Positions 34,224 to 42,329 of a stretch of DNA of 64,000 bases are shown here, in pieces. Positions within the stretch are counted from its first letter, which is position 1; every line of letters starts with the position of its first letter. The stretch is taken from positions 62,001 through 126,000 of the forward strand of contig CAJTXA010000008.1 in the NCBI GenBank assembly GCA_910579865.1, in the 5' to 3' direction. Position numbers and translations under genes: made by a program. Source of the DNA: an uncultured Lachnospiraceae bacterium (GTDB lineage: Bacteria; Bacillota; Clostridia; Lachnospirales; Lachnospiraceae). The notes under the pieces were generated by a model. The model was not told the DNA's origin, ran no database searches, and saw only the letters and a list, made by a program, of their open reading frames with translations.

Positions 34224-35159
34224 ATGATAAAAAAGGATTTGGAATTTATATCAGAACAGGATGGGCTTCGATTGGATGGTCTATTAATTGGAGCAGAAGA
34301 AGGAAAAGCGATTTTGCAGATTTCCCATGGGATGTGTGAACATAAAGAACGATATCTTCCTTTTATGGAATATATGGCAAATCAGGGTTATATTTGTGTT
34401 ATTCATGATCATAGAGGACATGGAAAAAGTGTTCGTTTACAGGAGGATTTGGGCTATTTTTATAAAAATGGTGGTGAAAATCTGGTAGAAGACTTACATC
34501 AAATTACACAAGCAATAAAGAAGCAGTATATAGGTTTGCCCTATTTTTTGTTGGGACATAGTATGGGTTCTTTAGCTGTTCGGTGCTATATAAAAAAATA
34601 TGATACAGATTTAGATGGCTTGATTGTATGCGGTTCTCCTAGTGAGAATACCATGGCAGGAATTGGTATATTAATTGATAAAGCAATACAAAAATATCGT
34701 GGCGGGCATGGTAGAAGCAGTGTAATTGATACCGTTTTTTCAAAAGGATTTGAAAAAGCTTTTGAAAAAGAACATACACCTCATGCATGGATTTGTAGTG
34801 ATAAAAATGTAGTTGCTGCTTATAATGCAGATCCACTTTGTAATTTTACTTTTACTTTAAATGGATATGAAGCACTTTTATGGCTGGTAAAGAATACATA
34901 TTCATTACAAGGATGGAAAGTAGAAAAGCCAAAGCTGCCAATTTATTTTATTTCTGGTGCAGAAGATCCCTGTATGCTCGATCAAAAGAAATTTTTGGAA
35001 GCAGTGGCATTGATGCAAAAAATTGGATATAAGCAAGTAAGCAGTAAACTGTACCAAAATATGCGTCATGAAATATTAAATGAGATAGGAAAAGAACAAG
35101 TATATATAGATATAACAACATTTTTAGAGGAACTTACAGAAAAGAAAAAGATAGGATAA
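34224..35159 (+). CDS. Alpha/beta hydrolase, lysophospholipase/monoacylglycerol-lipase type
   Basis: A 311-residue serine hydrolase of the S33/Hydrolase-4 group. The triad is visible: nucleophile elbow GHSMGS, acid in ISGAEDPCML and histidine in NMRHEILNE. The family start is also typical (ISHGMCEHKERY, HDHRGHGKS). There is no signal peptide, so it acts inside the cell on lysolipids or monoglycerides, or on other esters. The start at 34224 has GGAAG seven bases before it; an ATG 15 bases earlier lacks a site. It ends in a terminator. Confidence 0.88.
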   Translation: MIKKDLEFISEQDGLRLDGLLIGAEEGKAILQISHGMCEHKERYLPFMEYMANQGYICVIHDHRGHGKSVRLQEDLGYFYKNGGENLVEDLHQITQAIKKQYIGLPYFLLGHSMGSLAVRCYIKKYDTDLDGLIVCGSPSENTMAGIGILIDKAIQKYRGGHGRSSVIDTVFSKGFEKAFEKEHTPHAWICSDKNVVAAYNADPLCNFTFTLNGYEALLWLVKNTYSLQGWKVEKPKLPIYFISGAEDPCMLDQKKFLEAVALMQKIGYKQVSSKLYQNMRHEILNEIGKEQVYIDITTFLEELTEKKKIG

Positions 35160-35176
35160 GAGAAATAAAATCAAAT

Positions 35177-35217
35177 AGGCGCATGAGTTGTCTTTTGACT
35201 AAATATGCGCTTTTTTT
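35177..35217 (+). terminator. Terminator after the hydrolase gene
   Basis: AGGCGCAT (35177-35184) pairs with ATGCGCTT (35205-35212) with a T7 run right after. Confidence 0.8.
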
Positions 35218-35363
35218 GCTATGCATATTTCGGATAGAAAGAAAAATTTATAAAAAATATGAAAAATCATAAAAAAGACTATAAAAGAAAAGAATAGTAT
35301 GATATACTAATAAAGACTATGGCATGTGGAAAAATACATCCTAAAATATAAGGAGTGACAAAG

Positions 35364-35771
35364 ATGCTAAGTGAAGAAAAAATTAAGCTGATGACAAAAC
35401 TTGCTGTTTATGAGAAGCACACAGGAAAAAAGACAATGAAACTTACCAAATTTTTTCAAATGGATTATGTGGGTTGGAATATGCTAAAAACAGGAATTGC
35501 AATTACGATTGGATACCTTTTTTTGGTAGCAGCTTATATTGTATACCATTTAGAAGCATTTATAGAAGAAATTTATACCATGGATTATATGGCATTAGTA
35601 AAAGAATTTACTTCAAAGTATGTAGTACTTTTGGTGAGTTATATGGCTGTAACTTTTCTCTTTTATAATATAAAGTATGTACAAGGGATGAAAAGTTTAA
35701 AACGCTATCAAAAGAATCTAAAAAGAGTCGGAATGGATTCTGAAGAAAGTGTGAGAAGCAGAGAGGGATAG
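35364..35771 (+). CDS. Unknown small membrane protein upstream of cdaA
   Basis: A 135-residue protein, family not recognised. A basic cytoplasmic N terminus is followed by two membrane helices (about 46-66 and 90-109), and a basic C-terminal tail (KSLKRYQKNLKRVG). The ATG at 35364 is preferred to a GTG at 35355, because AAGGAG ends at 35354. It lies 4 bases before the next membrane-protein gene and heads the operon that runs into cdaA and cdaR. An assembly or regulatory role with c-di-AMP signalling is inferred only from position. Confidence 0.75.
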   Translation: MLSEEKIKLMTKLAVYEKHTGKKTMKLTKFFQMDYVGWNMLKTGIAITIGYLFLVAAYIVYHLEAFIEEIYTMDYMALVKEFTSKYVVLLVSYMAVTFLFYNIKYVQGMKSLKRYQKNLKRVGMDSEESVRSREG

Positions 35772-35775
35772 AAAT

Positions 35776-37041
35776 ATGACAAAATTACTGGAAATAAAAG
35801 AATGGCTGAAAGGATTTTATGGCAGATTTGATATCTATCTGCAAGCGGTTTGGAAATTTATTCTTTCAGCAAGTGCAATTACTGTGCTGAATCAGAATCT
35901 TGGGTTTATGGAACAGCTAAAAAGTCAAATGGTTGTGTTGATTTTAGGGTTGATTTGCTCTGTTCTTCCATATGGTGGGATGGCATTGATCTGTGCAGGT
36001 GTGGTATTAGCTCATTTTTATGCATTATCTTTGGAATTAGCAGGAATTACGTTATTTGTTTTTCTCTTACTTTATTTGTTTTGCCTGCGGTTTGAAAATA
36101 AAGTAGGTTATGCACTAATCTTAACACCACTGTTGTTTTGGATGAAAATTCCTTATCTAGCTCCTATTTTAGTTGGATTAACAGGAGGGATTGTAGGTGC
36201 ACTGCCAGTAGGGTGCGGTGTAGTAGTTCATTTTATTATTTCTTATGCAAAAGAAAATGCGCCTTCTTTAAGTAGTTCTACAGTAGATAATATATTAGAA
36301 ACCATTCGTATGATTATAGATGGATTGTTAAATAATAAAGCGATGTTGGTAATGATCGCTGCTTTTGCTATAACGGTGATATTAGTACACTTGATTAAAA
36401 GTCTGTCGGTAGATTATGCTTGGTTAATTGCAATTGGAGTGGGAACAGTTGTCGATCTTCTGATTTTAATAGCAGGGGATTTTACGATGGATATTGAAAT
36501 CGAGATGGCAGGAATGATTGTTGGAAGTTTAATTACTATTTTGATTTCATTGGTGATTCAGTTTTTTTTGTTTTCTGTGGATTATTCTAGAACAGAACAC
36601 GTACAGTTTGAGGACGAGGAATATGTATATTATGTAAAAGCAATACCAAAGATGCGAGTGACTTCGCCAGAGGTAAATGTAAAACGAATTAATGCGCAAA
36701 AATCACAGAGAGCAAAAACTTTGTCAGAGAAAGAGAGATTAGAGGATATAGAAGAGGAGGACGAATTGCCAAGAGGAAGAAGTCAGACTTCTGGTATTAC
36801 ACCAAGAAGAAACATAGAGACAACATCTCGGATGTCAGCTTCTACAAGAAGTTCTGTAGGAACAAGAACGCCTCAGAATACAGCAAGAACAGCACCAAGA
36901 ACAGCACCATCTTCCATTACAAGAAGTACAGCAGGAAGAACGAGCGAGGGAAGACGAAGTGCAGTGTCACGAACTACACAAAATAATATTACTAGTATTC
37001 AAGATAGAATTGTACAAAAACCGTCTACGCATGACAAATAA
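35776..37041 (+). CDS. Unknown multi-helix membrane protein with disordered tail, upstream of cdaA
   Basis: A 421-residue protein. The first 270 residues hold about eight membrane helices including glycine-rich LVGLTGGIVGALPVGCGVVVHF. The last 150 residues are cytoplasmic and low-complexity, rich in R, S and T (for example TPQNTARTAPRTAPSSITR), probably unstructured and basic. The family is not recognised. Its place directly before cdaA, 20 bases apart, and its joint transcription suggest a partner of the diadenylate cyclase or of wall synthesis; the basic tail could bind acidic surfaces or RNA. This is inference. Confidence 0.78.
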   Translation: MTKLLEIKEWLKGFYGRFDIYLQAVWKFILSASAITVLNQNLGFMEQLKSQMVVLILGLICSVLPYGGMALICAGVVLAHFYALSLELAGITLFVFLLLYLFCLRFENKVGYALILTPLLFWMKIPYLAPILVGLTGGIVGALPVGCGVVVHFIISYAKENAPSLSSSTVDNILETIRMIIDGLLNNKAMLVMIAAFAITVILVHLIKSLSVDYAWLIAIGVGTVVDLLILIAGDFTMDIEIEMAGMIVGSLITILISLVIQFFLFSVDYSRTEHVQFEDEEYVYYVKAIPKMRVTSPEVNVKRINAQKSQRAKTLSEKERLEDIEEEDELPRGRSQTSGITPRRNIETTSRMSASTRSSVGTRTPQNTARTAPRTAPSSITRSTAGRTSEGRRSAVSRTTQNNITSIQDRIVQKPSTHDK

Positions 37042-37061
37042 TTTAAGAAAAGGGAGAAGGT

Positions 37062-37958
37062 GTGGGACAGATGGAGGTAATATGGATAACAGTATCGGAG
37101 TATCTGAATAAATTATCTCAATTACCTGTAAGAATTAAAGAAACAGATATTATAGAGATTATCCTGATTTCTTTTCTTATTTACCACATTATGGTTTGGA
37201 TTCGAAATACCAGAGCCTGGGTTCTTGTCAAAGGAATTGCAGTACTACTTGCATTGACTTTACTTGCAGTAGTTTTTCATTTAAGTACAATTATCTGGTT
37301 GGCAGAGAAAACATTAGGACTTGGAATTACAGCAGTGATTATTGTATTTCAACCAGAACTTAGAAAGGCATTAGAACAATTGGGAAAGAAGAATCTGATA
37401 TCAGGACTTTTGCCAAATGAAGAGGGAAAGAATATAAAAGCACGTTTTAGTGATAGTACAATTGTAGAGATGAAAAAAGCAGCCTTTGAACTTTCAAAAA
37501 CAAAGACAGGTGCTTTGATTGTAATTGAAAAAGAAGACCCATTGACAGAATTTGAGATTACAGGAATTGCATTGGATTCTCTGATTAGCAGTCAACTTTT
37601 TATTAATATTTTTGAACATAATACACCACTCCATGATGGGGCAGTAATTGTTAGAGGAGATCGTATTGTGGCAGCGACTTGTTATTTACCTTTATCAGAC
37701 AATATGAAGATTAGTAAGGAATTGGGAACAAGACATCGAGCTGGACTTGGGATTAGTGAATGTACCGATTCTATGACAATTATTGTGTCGGAGGAAACAG
37801 GAAAAGTTTCAGTTGCATATGGGGGAGAGCTGTATCGAAATTTAGACGGCGATGGTTTGACAGAGAAACTGGTACATTTGCAGAATAAGAGTGTAGAAGA
37901 AAGCAAGTTTAAGATATGGAAGGGAAGGCGGAAGAATGAAGAAAAAGCTAACAAATAA
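37062..37958 (+). CDS. cdaA: Membrane diadenylate cyclase, c-di-AMP synthase
   Basis: A 298-residue enzyme that makes cyclic di-AMP from two ATP. Three membrane helices (about 25-100) are followed by the DAC domain with the DGA motif in LHDGAVIV and the RHR motif in TRHRAGLG. c-di-AMP controls potassium and osmolyte uptake and wall homeostasis. The start may be the GTG at 37062 (AGGGAG 5 bases upstream) or the ATG at 37071. Its end overlaps cdaR by 23 bases, and glmM follows further on: the classical cdaA-cdaR-glmM arrangement. Confidence 0.95.
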   Translation: MGQMEVIWITVSEYLNKLSQLPVRIKETDIIEIILISFLIYHIMVWIRNTRAWVLVKGIAVLLALTLLAVVFHLSTIIWLAEKTLGLGITAVIIVFQPELRKALEQLGKKNLISGLLPNEEGKNIKARFSDSTIVEMKKAAFELSKTKTGALIVIEKEDPLTEFEITGIALDSLISSQLFINIFEHNTPLHDGAVIVRGDRIVAATCYLPLSDNMKISKELGTRHRAGLGISECTDSMTIIVSEETGKVSVAYGGELYRNLDGDGLTEKLVHLQNKSVEESKFKIWKGRRKNEEKANK

Positions 37959-39366
37959 TCTGTTCTTAAAAATTCTTTCCGTTATATTTGCTTTTTTTCT
38001 TTGGCTGGTAGTTGTGAATATTGATGATCCAGATGTGACAGATATTATAGTAGGAATACCAATTACAATCATTAATGAAGAAAAAATTACAGAACAAGGA
38101 CAGATTTATCATATTGAATTTCCAGTAAATCAAAGCGGTTCTATTATAGTAAAAGGAGCAAGAAGCATTGTGGATAAGTTAAAACCATCTGATATCAAAG
38201 CAACAGTAGATTTTAGTGATGTATCTAGTGTAGGGGCAGTAACAATTAATTATACATTGCCAGATGGAGTACAATTGGTAACAAAACGAGTGGAAATGAT
38301 GAGAATTGTAACTGAGGCAATGAAATCAGATACATTTGATGTAGAAATTGTGACAAAAGGAAGTACAGCAGATGGTTATTTATTAGGAGACAGTAAAGTT
38401 TCGCCAAATCGTGTTAGAATAACTGCGCCAGAATCTATCTTAAATTTAATAAAAAAGGTTATAGTAGAAGTTGATGTAGATGGTATCTCAACAGATATCG
38501 CAACACAATCAAAGCTTCATCTATATGATGGGAATGGAAAAGAGATTAATTATGCGGAAAATAGTAATATCAAAATAAGTGCAACGACATTAAATGTAAG
38601 TATTAGTATGCTTCGCACACAGATAAAACCATTGCAATTAGAATTATCAGGGGAAGTGCAGGACAAATATCGTTTTCTAGGTATGAAGTGTGATGTATCA
38701 GAAGTTGCAGTAAAAGGACTTCCAGCGAAAGTAACTTCGTTTTCAACGATTACAATTCCAGCATCTTCTAAGGAATTGGATTTATCTGAGCTAACAGAAG
38801 AAACAGAGGTTGTAATTGACTTAAATCGTTATTTGCCAGAAGGAGTTTCATTAAGAAATGAAGCGGATCGCTATGTAACAGTAACATTAAATGTACAACC
38901 GCTTTTTGAACGAGAGATCTATTTGTCAATGAATGAGATTCGAATGGAAAATGTGCCAGTTGATCTAGATCTAACTTATAATCGAGAAGCCATTGCTTTG
39001 GTAAGGCTAGAAGGGTTGTATGATGATGTCAATGCGATTTTGACAGATGAAATGAATCCGAGGGTTGATTTAAGCAACTTAGGAGAAGGAGTGCACCGCC
39101 TTGTAGTATCGCTTGATATACCAGATGGAGTAGAACATCTAAATACAACGGATATCTATATTACTTTGACACAACATATCGAAGAAACTTCGGAAACCTC
39201 AGAGACTTCGGAAACACCAGAAGAAGCTTTTCAAAATAGTTTGGAATCAGAAAACTCCTCTACTTCTTTTGTAGAGGAGTCAGAACAGGAAGGAACTAGT
39301 ACAAAAGAAGAAAATGAGAGTGAGAATTCTTCTAATGAGGAAGATGGTTTAGAATCAGGGGAGTAA
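37936..39366 (+). CDS. cdaR: YbbR-domain regulator of diadenylate cyclase
   Basis: A 476-residue protein with one N-terminal membrane helix (ILSVIFAFFLWLVVVNI) and four YbbR repeats outside the membrane (about 40-420). The end is an acidic, serine-rich low-complexity tail (ETSETSETSETPEEA) that is longer than usual for CdaR. It binds and modulates CdaA from the outer face of the membrane. It overlaps cdaA by 23 bases, so translation is coupled. Confidence 0.92.
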   Translation: MKKKLTNNLFLKILSVIFAFFLWLVVVNIDDPDVTDIIVGIPITIINEEKITEQGQIYHIEFPVNQSGSIIVKGARSIVDKLKPSDIKATVDFSDVSSVGAVTINYTLPDGVQLVTKRVEMMRIVTEAMKSDTFDVEIVTKGSTADGYLLGDSKVSPNRVRITAPESILNLIKKVIVEVDVDGISTDIATQSKLHLYDGNGKEINYAENSNIKISATTLNVSISMLRTQIKPLQLELSGEVQDKYRFLGMKCDVSEVAVKGLPAKVTSFSTITIPASSKELDLSELTEETEVVIDLNRYLPEGVSLRNEADRYVTVTLNVQPLFEREIYLSMNEIRMENVPVDLDLTYNREAIALVRLEGLYDDVNAILTDEMNPRVDLSNLGEGVHRLVVSLDIPDGVEHLNTTDIYITLTQHIEETSETSETSETPEEAFQNSLESENSSTSFVEESEQEGTSTKEENESENSSNEEDGLESGE

Positions 39367-39393
39367 TTCAAAAAACAGGTTTCTTTTTTGATA

Positions 39394-39408
39394 AAAAAGT
39401 GATATAAT
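39394..39408 (+). promoter_or_regulatory. Extended -10 promoter before the HPr gene
   Basis: TGATATAAT (TATAAT at 39403-39408) is an extended -10 element; the -35 is weak (TTTCTT). It gives the HPr gene its own start within the cda-glm block. Confidence 0.55.
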
Positions 39409-39481
39409 ACATAGTGAAAGAGTATATCTGGAACGTGATTTGCTCTAAAAAACAGAATGGTAGAAATTGGAGGAATGTAGA

Positions 39482-39745
39482 ATGGTAAAAGCAAAAGTAA
39501 CAATTAAAAATCCGACAGGTTTACATTTAAGGCCTGCTGGAATACTTTGCAAAGAGGCGATGGGATTTAAATCAAAAATTACGTTTCATTATAAGGAAAG
39601 TACAGCAAATGCGAAGAGTGTGTTAAGTGTGCTTGGCGCTTGTGTAAAATGTGGAGATGAGATTGAATTTACCTGTGAAGGAGAGGATGAAGCAGATGCA
39701 CTTGCCGCATTAGTAAAATGCGTAGAATCTGGTTTGGGTGAATAG
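39482..39745 (+). CDS. ptsH: HPr-family phosphocarrier protein
   Basis: An 87-residue HPr. The phosphorylated histidine is H15 in GLHLRPAG, and S46 in NAKSVLS is the HPr-kinase site that controls catabolite repression in Firmicutes. It shuttles phosphate from enzyme I to the EIIA domains, of which this window encodes four. The ATG at 39482 follows GGAGGA; an in-frame TTG 15 bases earlier overlaps it. GLHLRPA instead of the usual GIHARPA and the cysteines CVKCG are unusual, so it could be a second HPr-like paralogue and not the main one. Confidence 0.87.
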   Translation: MVKAKVTIKNPTGLHLRPAGILCKEAMGFKSKITFHYKESTANAKSVLSVLGACVKCGDEIEFTCEGEDEADALAALVKCVESGLGE

Positions 39746-39806
39746 TAGGTAGATACAAGGTGTTTTTCGGGGGCAAAGACAGGTTGAGATAAGAATTAGG
39801 ATATAG

Positions 39807-39846
39807 AAAAAGGATGTTACTTGTGGCGGGTAGCATCCTTTTTTAT
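39807..39846 (+). terminator. Terminator after the HPr gene
   Basis: AAAAAGGATGTTAC (39807-39820) pairs with GTAGCATCCTTTTT (39830-39843), one G-U, followed by more T. Confidence 0.88.
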
Positions 39847-39941
39847 TTTTTAGAAATAGTAGGAATATTTGTTTTTAAGATATATTGTGTTGCAAATTCA
39901 TAGCTTTTTGTAGGAAAATAGTATCTTTTATTTTTTAGTTA

Positions 39942-39950
39942 TGATATAAT
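39942..39950 (+). promoter_or_regulatory. Extended -10 promoter of glmM
   Basis: TGATATAAT with TATAAT at 39945-39950 and a poor -35 (TATCTT). It lies behind the HPr terminator, so glmM is transcribed separately from cdaA/cdaR here. Confidence 0.6.
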
Positions 39951-40011
39951 GACCACATATGAATGGAACATCTAGGAAAAAATAAAAAGAGTAGAAAGAG
40001 GAGTAATAAAA

Positions 40012-41358
40012 ATGGGAAAATATTTTGGAACAGATGGATTTCGGGGAGAAGCAAATGTAAATCTAACAGTAGAACATGCCTATCAGGTGGGACGTTTTTT
40101 AGGATGGTATTATGGAAAAGAACATAAAGCTCAAATTGTAATTGGAAAAGATACAAGAAGAAGTAGTTATATGTTTGAATATTCGCTGGTTTCTGGATTG
40201 ACAGCATCTGGAGCAGATGTATTTTTACTTCATGTTACAACAACGCCAAGCGTTTCTTATGTAGTAAGAAGTGAAAAATTTGATTGTGGAATTATGATTT
40301 CAGCTAGTCATAATCCTTTTTATGACAATGGAATTAAGATTATCAATGGACTTGGACAAAAGTTAGAAGCAGAAATAGAAGATAAAATAGAAGACTATAT
40401 TGATGGGAAAATAGAAAACCTTCCTTTTGCTACAAGAGAAGAAATTGGAAGAACAGTAGATTATGCGGTTGGACGAAATCGTTATATTGGCTATTTAATT
40501 TCAATTGCAACACGTTCATTTAAGGACAAAAAGGTAGGACTTGATTGTGCAAATGGAAGTGCTTCTTCGATAGCAAAAAATGTATTTGATGCATTAGGGG
40601 CAAAAACCTATGTGATTCATAATGAGCCAGATGGAACAAATATTAATCTGGGTTGTGGTTCTACTCATATTGAGGCACTTCAAAAGTTTGTAGTTGATCA
40701 TGGACTGGATGTTGGATTTGCTTATGATGGAGATGCAGACCGTTGTTTGGCAGTAGATGAGTATGGTAATAAAATAGATGGAGATTTTATTCTCTATATT
40801 TGTGGAAACTATATGAAGAGTCAAGGACAGCTTCCATCTGATACGGTTGTTACTACAGTAATGTCTAATATGGGGCTTTATCAGGCTTTTGATAAGGCGG
40901 GGATTCATTATGAAAAGACGCCAGTGGGAGATAAATTTGTAGGAGAAAAAATGCGGCTGCATGGGTATGGGCTAGGTGGAGAAGAATCGGGTCATATTAT
41001 TTTTAGTAAACATGCTGTAACGGGGGATGGAATTTTGACCTCTTTAAAGATTATGGAGGCTATGTTAGAACAAAAACAAAGTTTAGCTTCCTTAGCAGCT
41101 CCAGTTACAATTTTTCCTAAATTGTTAAAAAATGTAAAAGTATTAAAAAAAGAGGATGTACTTGCCGATGAAGAAGTTCTTGCAGCAGTTGCAGAAGCAG
41201 AACAAAAAATGGGAAATCAGGGACGAGTGTTGTTTCGAGCAAGTGGAACAGAACCATTTATTCGAGTTATGGTGGAAGCGAAAACGGAAGAGATGTGCCG
41301 TCAGTATGTAGAAGAGGTAATTTGTGTAATTCGAAAAAAAGGATATATAGAAGAATAG
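40012..41358 (+). CDS. glmM: Phosphoglucosamine mutase
   Basis: A 448-residue enzyme that converts glucosamine-6-phosphate to glucosamine-1-phosphate for UDP-GlcNAc and the cell wall. YFGTDGFRG opens the protein; the phosphoserine is S98 in MISASHNP; metal binding is DGDADR; the sugar loop is GGEESGH; and the phosphate loop is RASGTEP. The length is normal. In other Firmicutes it interacts with CdaA, which fits its place after cdaA-cdaR. Confidence 0.96.
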   Translation: MGKYFGTDGFRGEANVNLTVEHAYQVGRFLGWYYGKEHKAQIVIGKDTRRSSYMFEYSLVSGLTASGADVFLLHVTTTPSVSYVVRSEKFDCGIMISASHNPFYDNGIKIINGLGQKLEAEIEDKIEDYIDGKIENLPFATREEIGRTVDYAVGRNRYIGYLISIATRSFKDKKVGLDCANGSASSIAKNVFDALGAKTYVIHNEPDGTNINLGCGSTHIEALQKFVVDHGLDVGFAYDGDADRCLAVDEYGNKIDGDFILYICGNYMKSQGQLPSDTVVTTVMSNMGLYQAFDKAGIHYEKTPVGDKFVGEKMRLHGYGLGGEESGHIIFSKHAVTGDGILTSLKIMEAMLEQKQSLASLAAPVTIFPKLLKNVKVLKKEDVLADEEVLAAVAEAEQKMGNQGRVLFRASGTEPFIRVMVEAKTEEMCRQYVEEVICVIRKKGYIEE

Positions 41359-41367
41359 GAGAATGAA

Positions 41368-42285
41368 ATGATAGATGTAATCATTCCTGTATATCGTCCA
41401 GATGTTTCTTTTCGAACCGTTTTGCAACGTTTAAATCAACAGAGTATACGGCCAGAACGAATCATTTTAATTAATACAGAAAAGCGGTTTTGGAAGCCAG
41501 AACTCGCTTTTGGAATAGAACAAGTGGAAGTATATCATATTTCAAAGGAAGAGTTTGATCATGCAGCAACTAGAAAAATGGCAGCAGAGTTATCCAAAGC
41601 GGAATATATGATGTTTTTAACACAAGATGCTATTCCAGCAAACCATCGATTAATGGAACAGCTTTTAAAAGTTTTTAAGAAAAAAGAGGTAGCTGCTGCC
41701 TTTGCAAGGCAGATACCACAAAAAAAATGTAATCCAATTGAAGACTATACTAGAAGGTTTAATTATCCAAATACTTCTTTTTTAAGGGAAAAAAAAGATA
41801 TAGAAAGACTTGGAATTCGAGCTTATTTTTTTTCAGATGTTTGTGCAGTTTATCGAAAAGCGGATTATCTTCAGCTTGGAGGATTTGTAGAACGGGCAAT
41901 TTTTAATGAAGATATGCTATTTGCTGCAAAAGCGTTGGCATATGGGAAAAAAATTGCGTATGTAGCTGAAGCAAAGGTATATCATTCTCATAACTACGGA
42001 AATATAGAGTATTTAAAACGAAATTTTGATTTGGGTGTATCGCAGGCAGAACATCCGGAAGTATTTTCTCAAGTATCCTCAGAAAAAGAGGGGATAGCAC
42101 TGGTAAAAGAGACAGCACGGTATTTATGGAAAACCGGAAAGGGGTATTATATTCCTAAGCTTATCAGTAACAGCGGTTTTAAGTGGCTTGGCTATAGACT
42201 GGGAAAACATTATCAAAAGCTTTCGAAGCAGATGATTCGAAGGCTAACTTTAAACCCTGCTTATTGGAAGAATTGGAATCAGTAG
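41368..42285 (+). CDS. Glycosyltransferase family 2, rhamnosyltransferase-like
   Basis: A 305-residue GT-A fold glycosyltransferase. VIIPVYRP starts the nucleotide-sugar domain, TQDAIPA stands in the DXD position, and FFSDVCAVYRKADYLQLGGF is the acceptor-side segment shared with rhamnosyltransferases. It has no membrane helix. It starts 9 bases after glmM and precedes the sensor kinase. Together with the dTDP-rhamnose genes 5 kb downstream it may add a rhamnose to the surface glycan. Confidence 0.83.
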   Translation: MIDVIIPVYRPDVSFRTVLQRLNQQSIRPERIILINTEKRFWKPELAFGIEQVEVYHISKEEFDHAATRKMAAELSKAEYMMFLTQDAIPANHRLMEQLLKVFKKKEVAAAFARQIPQKKCNPIEDYTRRFNYPNTSFLREKKDIERLGIRAYFFSDVCAVYRKADYLQLGGFVERAIFNEDMLFAAKALAYGKKIAYVAEAKVYHSHNYGNIEYLKRNFDLGVSQAEHPEVFSQVSSEKEGIALVKETARYLWKTGKGYYIPKLISNSGFKWLGYRLGKHYQKLSKQMIRRLTLNPAYWKNWNQ

Positions 42286-42329
42286 AGCCGGAGTATGTCT
42301 GATTGCAAAAACGGACAGGAGGGATTCCT

